From positions 1 through 64,000 of the forward strand of contig NZ_JBHZSG010000016.1 of the NCBI RefSeq assembly GCF_043642205.1: a stretch of 64,000 bases of DNA. Reading direction: 5' to 3'. This document shows, piece after piece, positions 15,843 to 25,436 of this stretch. The notes beneath the pieces were generated by a model. That model was given only the letters and a program-made list of their open reading frames with translations. It had not been told where the DNA came from and did not search any database. Within the stretch, counting starts at the first letter, position 1, and each line of letters begins with the position of its first letter. The translations under genes and the position numbers were made by a program. Source of the stretch: Thalassotalea_A litorea. GTDB lineage: Bacteria > Pseudomonadota > Gammaproteobacteria > Enterobacterales > Alteromonadaceae.

Positions 15843-18710
15843 GTGAGTAAATCAAATTCATTTACGTTAACTGCGATGGAGCAACAAGCAGACTTATTCT
15901 GGAGTCATTGCCAGAGCGTTTTTGCGCCTTATTTACCCTCGTTAACCCCAAGCCAGCTTGCGGATTTGAAACGTAGCATTGCTTTGTCAGATTATGTCAG
16001 GGAAATCCTGCTAAGTAATCCCGCCCTGATTGAATCGATATTTACTCCAGAAGATACGCATCAATTCAGCCGCGAACAATTGATCATAGCATTGACGGCG
16101 ATATTGAATGAGTGTGCCGATGAAGCGCAATTGCATCGGGCTTTACGTCAATTTCGAAATCAGTATTTAGTTCGATTTGCGATTAATGATTTCTGTTCCG
16201 ACTTGTCTTTAAAGGTCAGTCTTGGCCATTTAACCGATTTAGCCGAAGCCCTTATAACCTGCACATTAAACTGGTTGACGCAGTTTTGTCAGCAACGCTG
16301 GGGATGCCCAGTCGATTCATCAGGCCATGAACAACCATTACTGGTTTATGCGATGGGTAAATTAGGAGGGGGAGAATTAAACTTCTCCTCGGATATCGAT
16401 CTTATTTTTGCGTACCCCCATCGTGGTGAAACGCAGGGAGCCAGAAAGAGCATCGACAATCAGCAATTTTTTACTCGCCTGGGACAAAAACTTATTTCTG
16501 CATTAAATCAGGTCACTGAGGACGGTTTTGTCTATCGGGTCGATATGCGACTTAGACCGTTTGGTGAAAGCGGACCTTTAGTCTTAAGTTTTTCTGCGAT
16601 GGAAAACTACTACCAGGATCAAGGACGAGATTGGGAACGCTATGCCATGTTGAAAGCTCGTCTGATTGGCAATACTCAATATCATAAACGCTTGTCCTCA
16701 ATGCTAAGGCCCTTTGTGTACCGGCGTTACATTGATTTCTCTGTTATTGAGAGTTTTCGGAAAATGAAATTGATGATTGCTCAGGAAGCTCGACGAAAAT
16801 CGGTTCAGGACAATATAAAGCTTGGTCAGGGTGGGATCCGGGAAATCGAGTTTATCGTCCAGGTGTTTCAGTTAATTCGTGGTGGTCGGCATCCTCAATT
16901 ACAGGAACGCAACATATTCAAAGCGCTGGCGTTGCTTACCGAATATGGCAGCATTAGTGCCGAAACTTACCAGACTTTACTCAGCGCCTATACGTTTTTA
17001 CGGCGCAGTGAAAACGCTATACAGGCATTTACCGACACGCAAACTCAATTACTGCCAAGTGATGAGTTAAATCAACTGCGTTTGGTTGAGGTGATGCAAT
17101 GTGATAGCTGGGCAGATTATTACCAGCAATGTCGCGAACACATGGCCCGTGTACATCGAGAGTTTAACCTGTTGATCGGTGAAGATAACCCTAATGAATT
17201 GCCTTTGAGTGATCGCTGGGTAACGTATTGGCTTGCTGACTGGGACACGGAAGAATCGATCAGCTGGCTTCAGGATCTGCGCCCGCATTGGCCCCATAGC
17301 AAGGTCCATCAAGCGCTATTGAATTTTAAACTGGATATTCACAAACGCCCGATTGGTCGTCGTGGTCAGATAATTTTAGACAAACTTATCCCTTTATTAC
17401 TTAGTCTGATCTCGGAACAGTCGCCGTTGATGACGTTGAAACGATGTTTGCATGTGTTGTTGAAAATTGTCAGTCGAACCGCTTATCTGGAGCTGTTGTA
17501 TGAAAATCAGGGGGCGCTGAAGCAGCTGATCAAACTGTGCCGTGAGAGTGAATGGATTACCGAAACCTTAGCCCGGTTTCCGATCTTGCTTGATGAATTA
17601 ATTGATCCTGAGTTGCTTATGGCTTTGCCAGTGCCTGAGGAATATCAAACCTTGCTTCAGGAAGCACTGATGCGAGTGCCTAACGATGACCTTGAAGGTC
17701 AAATGGAAACATTGCGTCAGTTTAAGCAGGCTCATCAATTAAAGATTGCTGCAGCGGATGTTAGCGATGTATTGCCGGTGATGAAAGTCAGTGATCAGCT
17801 AACGGGTCTTGCCCAGGGCATTGTTGCGGAAGTGATCGAATTAGCCTGGCAACAAATGTGCACCCGCTATGGCCAGCCAGAAGCAACGTTAGGTACCGAC
17901 AGTAAAGGGTTTGCGGTATTAGGTTATGGCAAGTTAGGCGGCATTGAATTAGGTTATAGTTCGGATTTGGATATGGTGTTTGTCCACAACTGTGACGCAA
18001 ACGCGATGACCAGTGGTGATAAGCAAATACCCGCGAGCCAGTTTTATCTGAAAATGGCACAACGCATATTACATTTGTTTAATACGCGCACCGCAAGTGG
18101 CATTTTATACGAAGCGGATATGCGTCTGCGTCCTTCTGGCAATTCCGGGTTAATGGTGGTTCATATCGAAACTTATCATCAATATCTGCAAAATGATGCC
18201 TGGACCTGGGAGCATCAGGCATTGGTTCGTGCGCGGGTGATTGCCGGAGATCAAACACTGGTCAATCAGTTTAATGATCTTCGAATTGCTGTTCTTGCGT
18301 CTAACCGGGATCTTGATAAGCTACGACGGGAAGTGATCAGTATGCGCGAGAAAATGCGCAAGCATCTGGATAAAAGTGACGCTAATTTATTTGATATCAA
18401 GCAAGGACAGGGCGGGCTCGCTGATATTGAATTTATGGCTCAGTTCTTCGTACTCGGATACAGCAATCGCCATCAAGCATTGGCTGACTATTCTGACAAT
18501 GTGCGGATTTTTGAAAGTCTGGCAAGGCTTGAATTGATAGAACAGCATATGGCCGAGCAACTGAGCGAAGCATACTGTTATCTGCGCGATCTGGGTCATG
18601 AATTGGCATTACAGAACCGGCCTAAAATCATTCTCAAAGCGCATATTAGCAAACAAGTCGATTTAGTTTGGAACTGCTGGTCAGGGTATTTACTCGAACA
18701 AGACCAATAA
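15843..18710 (+). CDS. glnE: bifunctional glutamine synthetase adenylyltransferase/deadenylase GlnE
   Basis: Adds AMP to and removes it from glutamine synthetase in response to PII and glutamine. Two homologous nucleotidyltransferase halves are visible: MGKLGGGELNFSSDIDLIF near residue 180 and GYGKLGGIELGYSSDLDMVF near 690. The start is uncertain. GTG at 15843 has AGGA eight bases upstream and gives 955 residues; ATG at 15804 gives 968 but lacks a clear binding site; reading further upstream enters the MITE copy B. The usual length is about 950. The lpxL-like gene converges on it 35 bases downstream. In enterobacteria it sits between ygiF and hldE, as broadly here. Confidence 0.95.
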   Translation: MSKSNSFTLTAMEQQADLFWSHCQSVFAPYLPSLTPSQLADLKRSIALSDYVREILLSNPALIESIFTPEDTHQFSREQLIIALTAILNECADEAQLHRALRQFRNQYLVRFAINDFCSDLSLKVSLGHLTDLAEALITCTLNWLTQFCQQRWGCPVDSSGHEQPLLVYAMGKLGGGELNFSSDIDLIFAYPHRGETQGARKSIDNQQFFTRLGQKLISALNQVTEDGFVYRVDMRLRPFGESGPLVLSFSAMENYYQDQGRDWERYAMLKARLIGNTQYHKRLSSMLRPFVYRRYIDFSVIESFRKMKLMIAQEARRKSVQDNIKLGQGGIREIEFIVQVFQLIRGGRHPQLQERNIFKALALLTEYGSISAETYQTLLSAYTFLRRSENAIQAFTDTQTQLLPSDELNQLRLVEVMQCDSWADYYQQCREHMARVHREFNLLIGEDNPNELPLSDRWVTYWLADWDTEESISWLQDLRPHWPHSKVHQALLNFKLDIHKRPIGRRGQIILDKLIPLLLSLISEQSPLMTLKRCLHVLLKIVSRTAYLELLYENQGALKQLIKLCRESEWITETLARFPILLDELIDPELLMALPVPEEYQTLLQEALMRVPNDDLEGQMETLRQFKQAHQLKIAAADVSDVLPVMKVSDQLTGLAQGIVAEVIELAWQQMCTRYGQPEATLGTDSKGFAVLGYGKLGGIELGYSSDLDMVFVHNCDANAMTSGDKQIPASQFYLKMAQRILHLFNTRTASGILYEADMRLRPSGNSGLMVVHIETYHQYLQNDAWTWEHQALVRARVIAGDQTLVNQFNDLRIAVLASNRDLDKLRREVISMREKMRKHLDKSDANLFDIKQGQGGLADIEFMAQFFVLGYSNRHQALADYSDNVRIFESLARLELIEQHMAEQLSEAYCYLRDLGHELALQNRPKIILKAHISKQVDLVWNCWSGYLLEQDQ

Positions 18711-18745
18711 TTGTTATAAAGGCCTTCTTCGAGTTCAACCAAAGG

Positions 18746-19687
18746 TTACTTTTTATAGAAAGGCTCTGCATTGACGTCCGGTCGGGTTTTAAAGCGACGG
18801 TGCAGCCACATATACTGCTCGGGGTTGGCGCTGATGGCTCTTTCAAGTTCTTGGTTTATTTTAGTGAGGTCCGCAATATCGTCGCCACTGGGAATATCGT
18901 CAAAAACAGGTTTAATTTCTACCAGATATTGGCCTGTTTTGTCATCGCGACTTGGTTCAATTAACAAGGTTTTGACATTTTTCTGTTTGGCGAAAATCAT
19001 CGTGCCGGTTGTCGTTGCGGTATCTGGCACATTGAAAAATGGGATAAACACCGAACGGTTGCGGCCATAATCCTGATCCGGCAGATAAATACAGCTTTCT
19101 TGATCGTGTAGCGCCGCGATTAACCCTTTAACGTCGCGCTTACCAAGCATATATTTATTGGAACGTCCTCGTCCTTTGTATTGAAAGTATTCCATCAGCG
19201 GATTGTTGTGGGGGCGGTAGAAAACCACACTTTTTTGATGCAAACCAAAACCTCGACAATGTAATTCGAGGGATAAATTGTGAAATGCCAGCAACAACAC
19301 CCCATGCCCTTGTTGTTGGGCGTTGGTAATATGCTCCAGGCCTTTGAGGCTAAACTTACGCTTAACTCGCCAATCTGGCCACCACCAGCCCATGCCCGTT
19401 TCTAATAGAGCAATTCCGGTGTTTTCAAAATTTTTGCGAATCAATGTATCTCTTTCCTGCTGACTTAACTGCGGAAAGCAAACCTCGATATTTTTTTCTG
19501 CGACCCGTTGACGCGAGCCGCCAATTTTCTGTAGTAGCCGACCAATGCCGCGTCCGAGAAAAAACTGTATGCGGTAGGGCAAAAGAGAAATGGTGAATAG
19601 CACAACCACCCCGAGCCAGGTTAACCAGTACTTTGGTAGAAGAAAACTGGCTTTGAATTTAGTTTGTAATACTTTGTTTTTACTCAA
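18746..19687 (-). CDS. lpxL: lipid A lauroyl/palmitoleoyl acyltransferase, LpxL/LpxP family
   Basis: Transfers a secondary acyl chain from acyl-ACP to Kdo2-lipid IVA at the inner membrane. The 313-residue length is normal. An N-terminal membrane anchor (WLTWLGVVVLFTISLLP, about residues 21-37) is followed by the catalytic HX4E motif HNLSLE. Family-typical blocks are RPHNNPLMEY, GRGRSNKYM, LPDQDYGRN and the C-terminal EQYMWLHRRFKTRP. The start is a TTG at 19687; no internal ATG fits. It lies opposite to glnE and hldE, inside a block that in E. coli has no such gene. Position next to hldE ties it to LPS synthesis. LpxL versus LpxP cannot be decided. Confidence 0.9.
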   Translation of the reverse strand: MSKNKVLQTKFKASFLLPKYWLTWLGVVVLFTISLLPYRIQFFLGRGIGRLLQKIGGSRQRVAEKNIEVCFPQLSQQERDTLIRKNFENTGIALLETGMGWWWPDWRVKRKFSLKGLEHITNAQQQGHGVLLLAFHNLSLELHCRGFGLHQKSVVFYRPHNNPLMEYFQYKGRGRSNKYMLGKRDVKGLIAALHDQESCIYLPDQDYGRNRSVFIPFFNVPDTATTTGTMIFAKQKNVKTLLIEPSRDDKTGQYLVEIKPVFDDIPSGDDIADLTKINQELERAISANPEQYMWLHRRFKTRPDVNAEPFYKK

Positions 19688-19806
19688 GGCAACGTCAACT
19701 CATTAAAAAGCTTATGATACACTATACCCATAATTAACACTTACAAGTGATTTCAGAGTGTAGTGACGGACACACGTTTGAAATTATATCCAAAATGGAA
19801 AGCGGT

Positions 19807-21234
19807 ATGAAAGTAGATATTCCAAATTTTAGCGACGCAAGAGTAATGGTAGTTGGTGATATAATGCTCGACCGATACTGGTTAGGGCCAACGTCACGAA
19901 TATCTCCGGAGGCTCCTGTTCCAGTCGTCAAAATCAATAATCACGAAGACCGACCCGGTGGTGCTGCCAACGTCGCGCTGAATATTGCCAGTCTAGGCGG
20001 CCAGGTAACGTTATCGGGGATCACTGGTGAAGATGAAGCCAGTGATGCGTTAGACTCATGCCTGTCGTCACTGGATGTGATCTGCCAGTTTGCCCGTTAT
20101 CCTGACATTCCTACGATCACCAAACTTCGGGTAATGAGTCGTAATCAACAACTCATCCGTCTTGATTTTGAAGATTCTCTTGAGTCGCTTGACAAGAATG
20201 ACTTGCATCAACATGTGGAACAGCACATCGATCAACATCATTTATTGCTGCTGTCTGATTATGCCAAAGGTACCTTAAGTGATGTACAAAAACTGATATC
20301 GCTGGCGAAGCAACATAACATTCCGGTATTAGTTGATCCGAAAGGGGATGATTTTAGCAAATACAGTGGCGCCGATTTGATCACCCCGAATATGTCTGAA
20401 TTTGAAGCGGTTGTCGGACCTTGTAAAGATGAGCAGGACATCCTGGAAAAAGGGCAGCAATTGTTGGTTGATTTGCAATTAAATGCCTTACTTGTTACTC
20501 GCTCAGAGCATGGTATGACGTTAATCCGCGCTAATGAAGATGCGTTACATTTGCCTACCCATGCCAAAGAAGTGTTTGACGTAACGGGTGCTGGCGATAC
20601 GGTTATTGCCACGTTGGCATTATCGATTGCCGCGGGTTCATCATTCGGTCAGGCCAGTGCATTGGCCAATATAGCGGCCGGTATTGTGGTTGGGAAACTA
20701 GGGACGTCTACGGTCAGTGAAGTCGAAATTGCTCAGGCGATTCATTCCGGTCAGGAAAGTGGCTCCGGGGTGGTGACAGAACAGCAACTCAAGTCAATTA
20801 TGGTACAGGCTAAAGAGCGCGGTGAAAAAATTGTTATGACCAATGGTTGCTTTGACATTCTGCACGCCGGTCATGTGTCTTATCTAAGCCATGCGGCTGA
20901 ACTCGGTGACCGGTTAATCGTTGCCGTTAATGATGATGACTCAGTGAAACGATTAAAAGGCTCGGGTCGACCCATTAACCCTGTAGATCGTCGTATGGCA
21001 GTATTAGCCGGCCTTGGGGCGGTTGATTGGGTCGTGAACTTTTCTGAGGATACCCCGCAACGATTAATTGCCGGATTATTACCCGATATTCTGGTTAAAG
21101 GTGGCGATTATAAAGTGGAAGATATTGCCGGCGGTAAAGAAGTGATTCTTAATGGTGGTGAAGTCAGGGTGTTGAACTTTGAAGATGGCATATCCACCAC
21201 GGAAATTATCAATACGATTCGATTAGAAGATTGA
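19807..21234 (+). CDS. hldE: bifunctional heptose 7-phosphate kinase / heptose 1-phosphate adenylyltransferase HldE
   Basis: Makes ADP-glycero-manno-heptose for the LPS inner core. The start is the ATG at 19807 (MKVDIPNFSDARVMVVGD), with GGAAAG upstream, giving 475 residues, close to the 477 of E. coli; an earlier frame adds 20 unconserved residues. The N-terminal ribokinase-like domain (about 1-320) has the GGAANVALN motif and DVTGAGDTV near 258. The C-terminal cytidylyltransferase-like domain has GCFDILHAGHVSYL near 350 and ends in STTEII. It is monocistronic up to the shared terminator with tolC. Confidence 0.97.
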   Translation: MKVDIPNFSDARVMVVGDIMLDRYWLGPTSRISPEAPVPVVKINNHEDRPGGAANVALNIASLGGQVTLSGITGEDEASDALDSCLSSLDVICQFARYPDIPTITKLRVMSRNQQLIRLDFEDSLESLDKNDLHQHVEQHIDQHHLLLLSDYAKGTLSDVQKLISLAKQHNIPVLVDPKGDDFSKYSGADLITPNMSEFEAVVGPCKDEQDILEKGQQLLVDLQLNALLVTRSEHGMTLIRANEDALHLPTHAKEVFDVTGAGDTVIATLALSIAAGSSFGQASALANIAAGIVVGKLGTSTVSEVEIAQAIHSGQESGSGVVTEQQLKSIMVQAKERGEKIVMTNGCFDILHAGHVSYLSHAAELGDRLIVAVNDDDSVKRLKGSGRPINPVDRRMAVLAGLGAVDWVVNFSEDTPQRLIAGLLPDILVKGGDYKVEDIAGGKEVILNGGEVRVLNFEDGISTTEIINTIRLED

Positions 21235-21289
21235 TTCGATTCGCTGTCGAGATTGACGCGAATCCCTCTGTTCATCTTTCCCCTAAAAC

Positions 21290-21316
21290 AAAAAAGCCCG
21301 CTTAGCGGGCTTTTTT
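21290..21316. terminator. bidirectional terminator between hldE and tolC
   Basis: A perfect hairpin GCCCGC-TTA-GCGGGC is flanked by six A and six T, so it can end transcription from both converging genes. Confidence 0.93.
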
Positions 21317-21320
21317 CGGA

Positions 21321-22736
21321 TTAGACGTTGTCCGGGTCCATGGGCTTGGCTTTTTGCAAGCCTGCATTGATGGTATTAATATCTTCTTCGGTTATGGTTC
21401 CAGCCGCTTCTTTTAACAACAGCATGTTTATAATGTACTGGTAACGCGTCGTTGATAAATTGCGTTTCGCGTTATACAAATTACGCGTGCTGTCTAAAAC
21501 GTCGACGATGGTACGGGTACCCACTTCAAAACCCGCTTCAGTCGCTTTTAATGCACTTTCCGCGGAAACAACCGATTGTTCAAACGCTTTTACGCCAGAA
21601 ATGGTCGCTACAATGGTATTGTAGGCACTGCGCGATTCACGAACGATGGCGCGATAGGTAATTTGTAAATCCTGATTAGCAGACACATACAAATGTTTTG
21701 CTTCATCCACTTGTGAGCTTGTGCGCAAACCTGAAAAGATCGGCACGTCTAACTGAATCCCAAGTGAGCTATTATCCGCTCGGTAACCATTTAAATTTGA
21801 CGTGATTTCACCAGATTCGTTGACAGAATCAGGATCACGAGACCGATCCGTTGATGAACCACCTATATTTCCGGTTAAGCTTAGGGTGGGCAAGTGACCT
21901 GAAAAAGCGAGATCAATATTCTCTTTGGCGATATCAACTGCAACCTTTTGGTTAATTAACTGCAGATTTTTCGCTTCAGCCAGTTGTTGCCAGTTATCGG
22001 CTGAACCCGGTTTAGGCATAACGGCACTGAATCGTTCGGTATTTAATGTGTCTAGTTTACGAGGATATTTACCGGTGATTTCACGAAGAATTTCCTCGGC
22101 CTGATAGACCGCGTTTTGGGCACGAATTTCTTCTGCAATCGAATTGTCGTATTGGGCTTGCGCTTCATGAACATCGGTAATGGCTGTAAGACCAACTGAG
22201 AAACGTTGTTTGGTTTGCTCTAATTGACGTTCAATGGCATTTTTTTCAGCAATCGCAAATTCCAAACCATCTTGCGCTGCCAATACATCGAAATACGCAG
22301 TTGTAACGCGAGTAATCAATTGTTGCTTGGCAAATTGATAATTCAAGTCAAACTGATGCGCAGCTTTTTGCGTGGTATCCAGAGTGATCCAGCTATTGTG
22401 ATGATAAAGCTGCATACTTAAGCTCAACCCATAACTAAATACGTCTGTTGAAGTTGTAGCCTGGACTGTTTCTGGTCCTAAGAAACCTGCAATTTCAGCT
22501 GGACTTTCGGATTCTGATGTTGAATATCCAAGGGAACCATTTATTTGCGGTAATAGTACCGAACGAGCCTGAGTGATACGCTCTTCACTGGCCAGATATT
22601 GAGCTTTTGCTTTTTGAACCGTTGGATCATTGGCTAATGCCAACTGGTAAACTTCTTTTAAATCTTCGGCAGCGACAACGGAGCTGGTACACGCCATTAC
22701 CACGCCAACAAATAACGCATTCAGTTTATTTGTCAT
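21321..22736 (-). CDS. tolC: outer-membrane efflux channel TolC
   Basis: A trimeric outer-membrane channel for tripartite efflux pumps and type I secretion. It has 471 residues with a signal peptide (about 1-23, ending VVAA before EDLKEVYQLAL). Two OEP repeats are visible: the first around residues 30-225 and the second around 255-440, each with the long helical segments typical of the periplasmic tunnel (for example ATEAGFEVGTRTIVDVLD in the second). It is divergent from nudF, as in E. coli, which supports orthology rather than mere family membership. Confidence 0.93.
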   Translation of the reverse strand: MTNKLNALFVGVVMACTSSVVAAEDLKEVYQLALANDPTVQKAKAQYLASEERITQARSVLLPQINGSLGYSTSESESPAEIAGFLGPETVQATTSTDVFSYGLSLSMQLYHHNSWITLDTTQKAAHQFDLNYQFAKQQLITRVTTAYFDVLAAQDGLEFAIAEKNAIERQLEQTKQRFSVGLTAITDVHEAQAQYDNSIAEEIRAQNAVYQAEEILREITGKYPRKLDTLNTERFSAVMPKPGSADNWQQLAEAKNLQLINQKVAVDIAKENIDLAFSGHLPTLSLTGNIGGSSTDRSRDPDSVNESGEITSNLNGYRADNSSLGIQLDVPIFSGLRTSSQVDEAKHLYVSANQDLQITYRAIVRESRSAYNTIVATISGVKAFEQSVVSAESALKATEAGFEVGTRTIVDVLDSTRNLYNAKRNLSTTRYQYIINMLLLKEAAGTITEEDINTINAGLQKAKPMDPDNV

Positions 22737-22886
22737 GAGTTTTTCCTGTTTCTACTCAAACTTTAATTATTTTCAGTCATTGTATCGATTATTAATGGTA
22801 TGCTGAAGATATATTAGTCAATGATATCGACTAAAGTGTAACAGAATTTATTTCTAACGCCTTGTATTGATTACTAAGTATCCAAC

Positions 22887-23522
22887 ATGACTTCAGAAAA
22901 CAACAACATTAAAGCAAATCCAGCCAAAGTTTTAGTTAACGAGAAGAAGACAGTATTCAAAGGTTTCTTTCGAGTTGATGAATGGCACCTGCAACATGAA
23001 CTGTTTGCTGGTGGGATGTCCAAGGCGTTTACCCGGGAAATATTCGAACGTGGTGACGCGGTAATTGTACTCCCATACGATAAGCGACAGGACAAGGTGT
23101 TATTGGTTGAGCAGTTTCGTGCTGGGGCGGTGCGCCCTGATGAGAACCCTTGGTTACTTGAGCCGATTGCCGGCATGATTGAGGCACAGGAAACGCCATC
23201 TGCCGTTGCTATTAGGGAAGCACAGGAAGAGGCTGGTTTAGCTTTAAATGAAGATGATTTGATTTTTGTGATGGAGTATTTTTCCAGTCCTGGCGGTACC
23301 AGCGAAAAATTGTATTTGTATCTTGCCCTTTGTGAATTACCAGAGCATCTGAGCGGACAGTTGCATGGCCTGGACTATGAAAATGAAGACATTCGTACTC
23401 ACCTTTTTTCTCGCGAACAAGCCCTCGATTTAATGATGCAGGGTCAGATTACTAATGCATCAACTATAATTGCCTTACAATGGCTGGCGTTAAATTATCA
23501 AAATCTGACGTCCAAACAATAA
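22887..23522 (+). CDS. nudF: ADP-ribose diphosphatase NudF
   Basis: Nudix hydrolase cleaving ADP-ribose to AMP and ribose 5-phosphate. It has 211 residues with the Nudix box beginning GMIEAQETPSAVAIREAQEE (about residues 96-115) and continuing AGL. The N-terminal domain-swapping strand region and YFSSPGGTSEKLYLY downstream are typical of ADP-ribose pyrophosphatases. First gene of the plus-strand chain nudF-yqiB-cpdA-yqiA-parE, in the same order as in E. coli. The yqiB start follows within 15 bases. Confidence 0.94.
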   Translation: MTSENNNIKANPAKVLVNEKKTVFKGFFRVDEWHLQHELFAGGMSKAFTREIFERGDAVIVLPYDKRQDKVLLVEQFRAGAVRPDENPWLLEPIAGMIEAQETPSAVAIREAQEEAGLALNEDDLIFVMEYFSSPGGTSEKLYLYLALCELPEHLSGQLHGLDYENEDIRTHLFSREQALDLMMQGQITNASTIIALQWLALNYQNLTSKQ

Positions 23523-23537
23523 GCAGTGGAATTCATC

Positions 23538-23987
23538 GTGGCTCAATCTCAGCGTTATCATCCCAATTTAAAACAGCTACTAAATAGCTGTGAGATAAAT
23601 TATGTATTGCTGTCAAGATTGATGGGCGGCATTAATGATGTGGGTGAAATGCGAAAGTTTTTTATTGATGATAACCATGCATTTCAGCTGACCATCACCG
23701 AGCAGTCACGTTACACCAATGTTGTTGAGTTTATCCAGCTAACCCGCAAAGAATTAAGCTCTCAGGTTTTGGGAAAACTGATGAGCAAGCCGTTTATGGT
23801 GATCCGACTGTACCATGATGCTCGTGTTGCAGAAGTCATTGAGTCTGCGCAAACACGTCGCATCAAACCGCGTTATGACTACCCAAATCAATCGATGATG
23901 CAACCAGACGAAAAACAGCAGACACATCAATTCCTTACGGAGTGGTTGCAAACCTGCCTTCGTCTGGGGCAAACTGCAGTTAAATAA
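23538..23987 (+). CDS. yqiB: DUF1249 family protein YqiB
   Basis: A small cytosolic protein of about 149 residues of unknown biochemical role, recognised by position between nudF and cpdA and by the DUF1249-like N-terminus (CEINYVLLSRLMGG, about residues 18-31). The start is a GTG at 23538 with GGA seven bases before it; another GTG at 23526 would add four residues. The middle carries VVEFIQLTRKEL and MVIRLYHDARVAEV, the most conserved parts of the family. The C-terminus is polar and ends LRLGQTAVK. Confidence 0.85.
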   Translation: MAQSQRYHPNLKQLLNSCEINYVLLSRLMGGINDVGEMRKFFIDDNHAFQLTITEQSRYTNVVEFIQLTRKELSSQVLGKLMSKPFMVIRLYHDARVAEVIESAQTRRIKPRYDYPNQSMMQPDEKQQTHQFLTEWLQTCLRLGQTAVK

Positions 23988-24005
23988 CTCATTAAGTTTT
24001 TAAAC

Positions 24006-24767
24006 GTGTCTAGTGTCGTTTTCGCCCAGTTTAGTGATAGCCATTTATATGGCGATAAATCCGCAATGCATTTCGGACAGAATGTTTATCAAAATCTGTT
24101 ACGAGTATTAGCGCAGATTGGTGAAGATGGTGACATGCAGTTTGCCATTTTTAGCGGCGATTTGAGTCAGGATCATAGTAAACAGTCCTATCGAAATTTT
24201 GTCCAGGCAGTTGAAGAAAGTAAGATCAACATTCCCATATACTGGTTAGCGGGCAATCACGATTCTCTACGATATATGGAAAACCTACTTACACACCGGT
24301 TAATTTGCCATGATAAAGATATCGAAATCCAAGGATTACAGCTTATCTTGTTAAACTCTAAATCCGATACGCCTGCCGGCTTCGTAAGGCCGACAGAACT
24401 TGAACGACTGGCTCATGTATCGAAGCCGACTTTAGTGATGATGCATCATCATGCGATACCGGTAAATTATTTTATTGATCGCCATGGATTGCTAAACCGA
24501 GAAGAGTTTTGGCATGCGGTCAATATTCAGGACAAGGTAATCGGCGTTGCCTGCGGTCATATTCACCGTGGTATCACCATTGCGCCTGGTGTGCAAAACA
24601 AAGCCCCCTTATATGGTTGCCCGGCAACGTCAATTCAGTTCGATCCTGAATTTGATGGTGTAAAAGCATTGCCTGAGGGCCCGGCGTACCGAAAATTTTG
24701 TTTTCAAAACACGCAACTAACCACCGAGATTAAGCGCCTGTCTTTTGATGGCGATAGGGTTAGTTAA
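24006..24767 (+). CDS. cpdA: 3',5'-cyclic-AMP phosphodiesterase CpdA
   Basis: A calcineurin-like metallophosphoesterase that hydrolyses cAMP and so tunes CRP signalling. All metal-binding blocks are present: FSDSHLYG (D-x-H), SGDLSQD, GNHDS, MMHHHAIPV and GHIHRG. At 253 residues it is slightly shorter than the E. coli enzyme. The start is a GTG at 24006, 18 bases after the yqiB stop. Gene order supports CpdA over other metallophosphoesterases. Confidence 0.93.
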   Translation: MSSVVFAQFSDSHLYGDKSAMHFGQNVYQNLLRVLAQIGEDGDMQFAIFSGDLSQDHSKQSYRNFVQAVEESKINIPIYWLAGNHDSLRYMENLLTHRLICHDKDIEIQGLQLILLNSKSDTPAGFVRPTELERLAHVSKPTLVMMHHHAIPVNYFIDRHGLLNREEFWHAVNIQDKVIGVACGHIHRGITIAPGVQNKAPLYGCPATSIQFDPEFDGVKALPEGPAYRKFCFQNTQLTTEIKRLSFDGDRVS

Positions 24768-24806
24768 AGTATCAACGTTATTGTTTGATTTAATTAGGAT
24801 TTACCT

Positions 24807-25436
24807 TTGAACAATTCAGAAATATTATTTATTCATGGGTTTAATAGCTCGCCAAAATCCTTAAAAGCGGAAAAAGCCCGAGAATATTTCACCCGTCACT
24901 ATCCGGAAATTGGATTTCATTGTCCGCAATTAGAGACAACACCAGATCAAGCCATGGCGCAATTGCAGGACATTGTGCGTTCAAAACCTTTGAGTACCTG
25001 GTATTTTATCGGCAGTTCTCTAGGAGGTTATTTTGCAACCTATCTCGCGCAAACGTTACACGCCAAAGCCGTATTAATTAATCCAGCGGTTCGACCTTTT
25101 GAGTTACTACAAGGGGTGCTCGGCGAGCATACAAACCCATATACGGCGCAAACCTATCACGTCACGGCCAGCCATCTGCAATCATTAAGGGAATATTTTG
25201 TTAACATCGAAATTCCACAAAATATATTAGTGATGGTACAAACCGGTGATGAAGTGTTAGATTATCGTCAGGCAGTAGAAAAATATAAGCAATGTCAAAT
25301 GATTGTCCAACAGGGGGGGGATCACAGTTTTGTTGGTTTTGCCAATATGCTGGATGATATTGCTGATTTTTTTCAATTGCAAAACACTCATTTAAATAAT
25401 AATTCTAATAACTCAACAGCCAGATTAAGCAGATGA
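24807..25436 (+). CDS. yqiA: YqiA/YcfP family alpha/beta-hydrolase (esterase)
   Basis: A 209-residue hydrolase. The oxyanion/lipid motif FIHGFNSSP lies at residues 8-16, the nucleophile elbow GSSLGG near 69, the acidic residue in QTGDEVLDY and the catalytic histidine in GGDHSFVGF. Esterase activity on short acyl substrates is known for E. coli YqiA; the physiological substrate is unknown. It starts with TTG at 24807 behind TAGGA. It ends with an ATGA overlap into parE (4 bases), indicating translational coupling. The asparagine-rich tail (HLNNNSNNS) after the hydrolase core looks dispensable. Confidence 0.92.
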   Translation: MNNSEILFIHGFNSSPKSLKAEKAREYFTRHYPEIGFHCPQLETTPDQAMAQLQDIVRSKPLSTWYFIGSSLGGYFATYLAQTLHAKAVLINPAVRPFELLQGVLGEHTNPYTAQTYHVTASHLQSLREYFVNIEIPQNILVMVQTGDEVLDYRQAVEKYKQCQMIVQQGGDHSFVGFANMLDDIADFFQLQNTHLNNNSNNSTARLSR

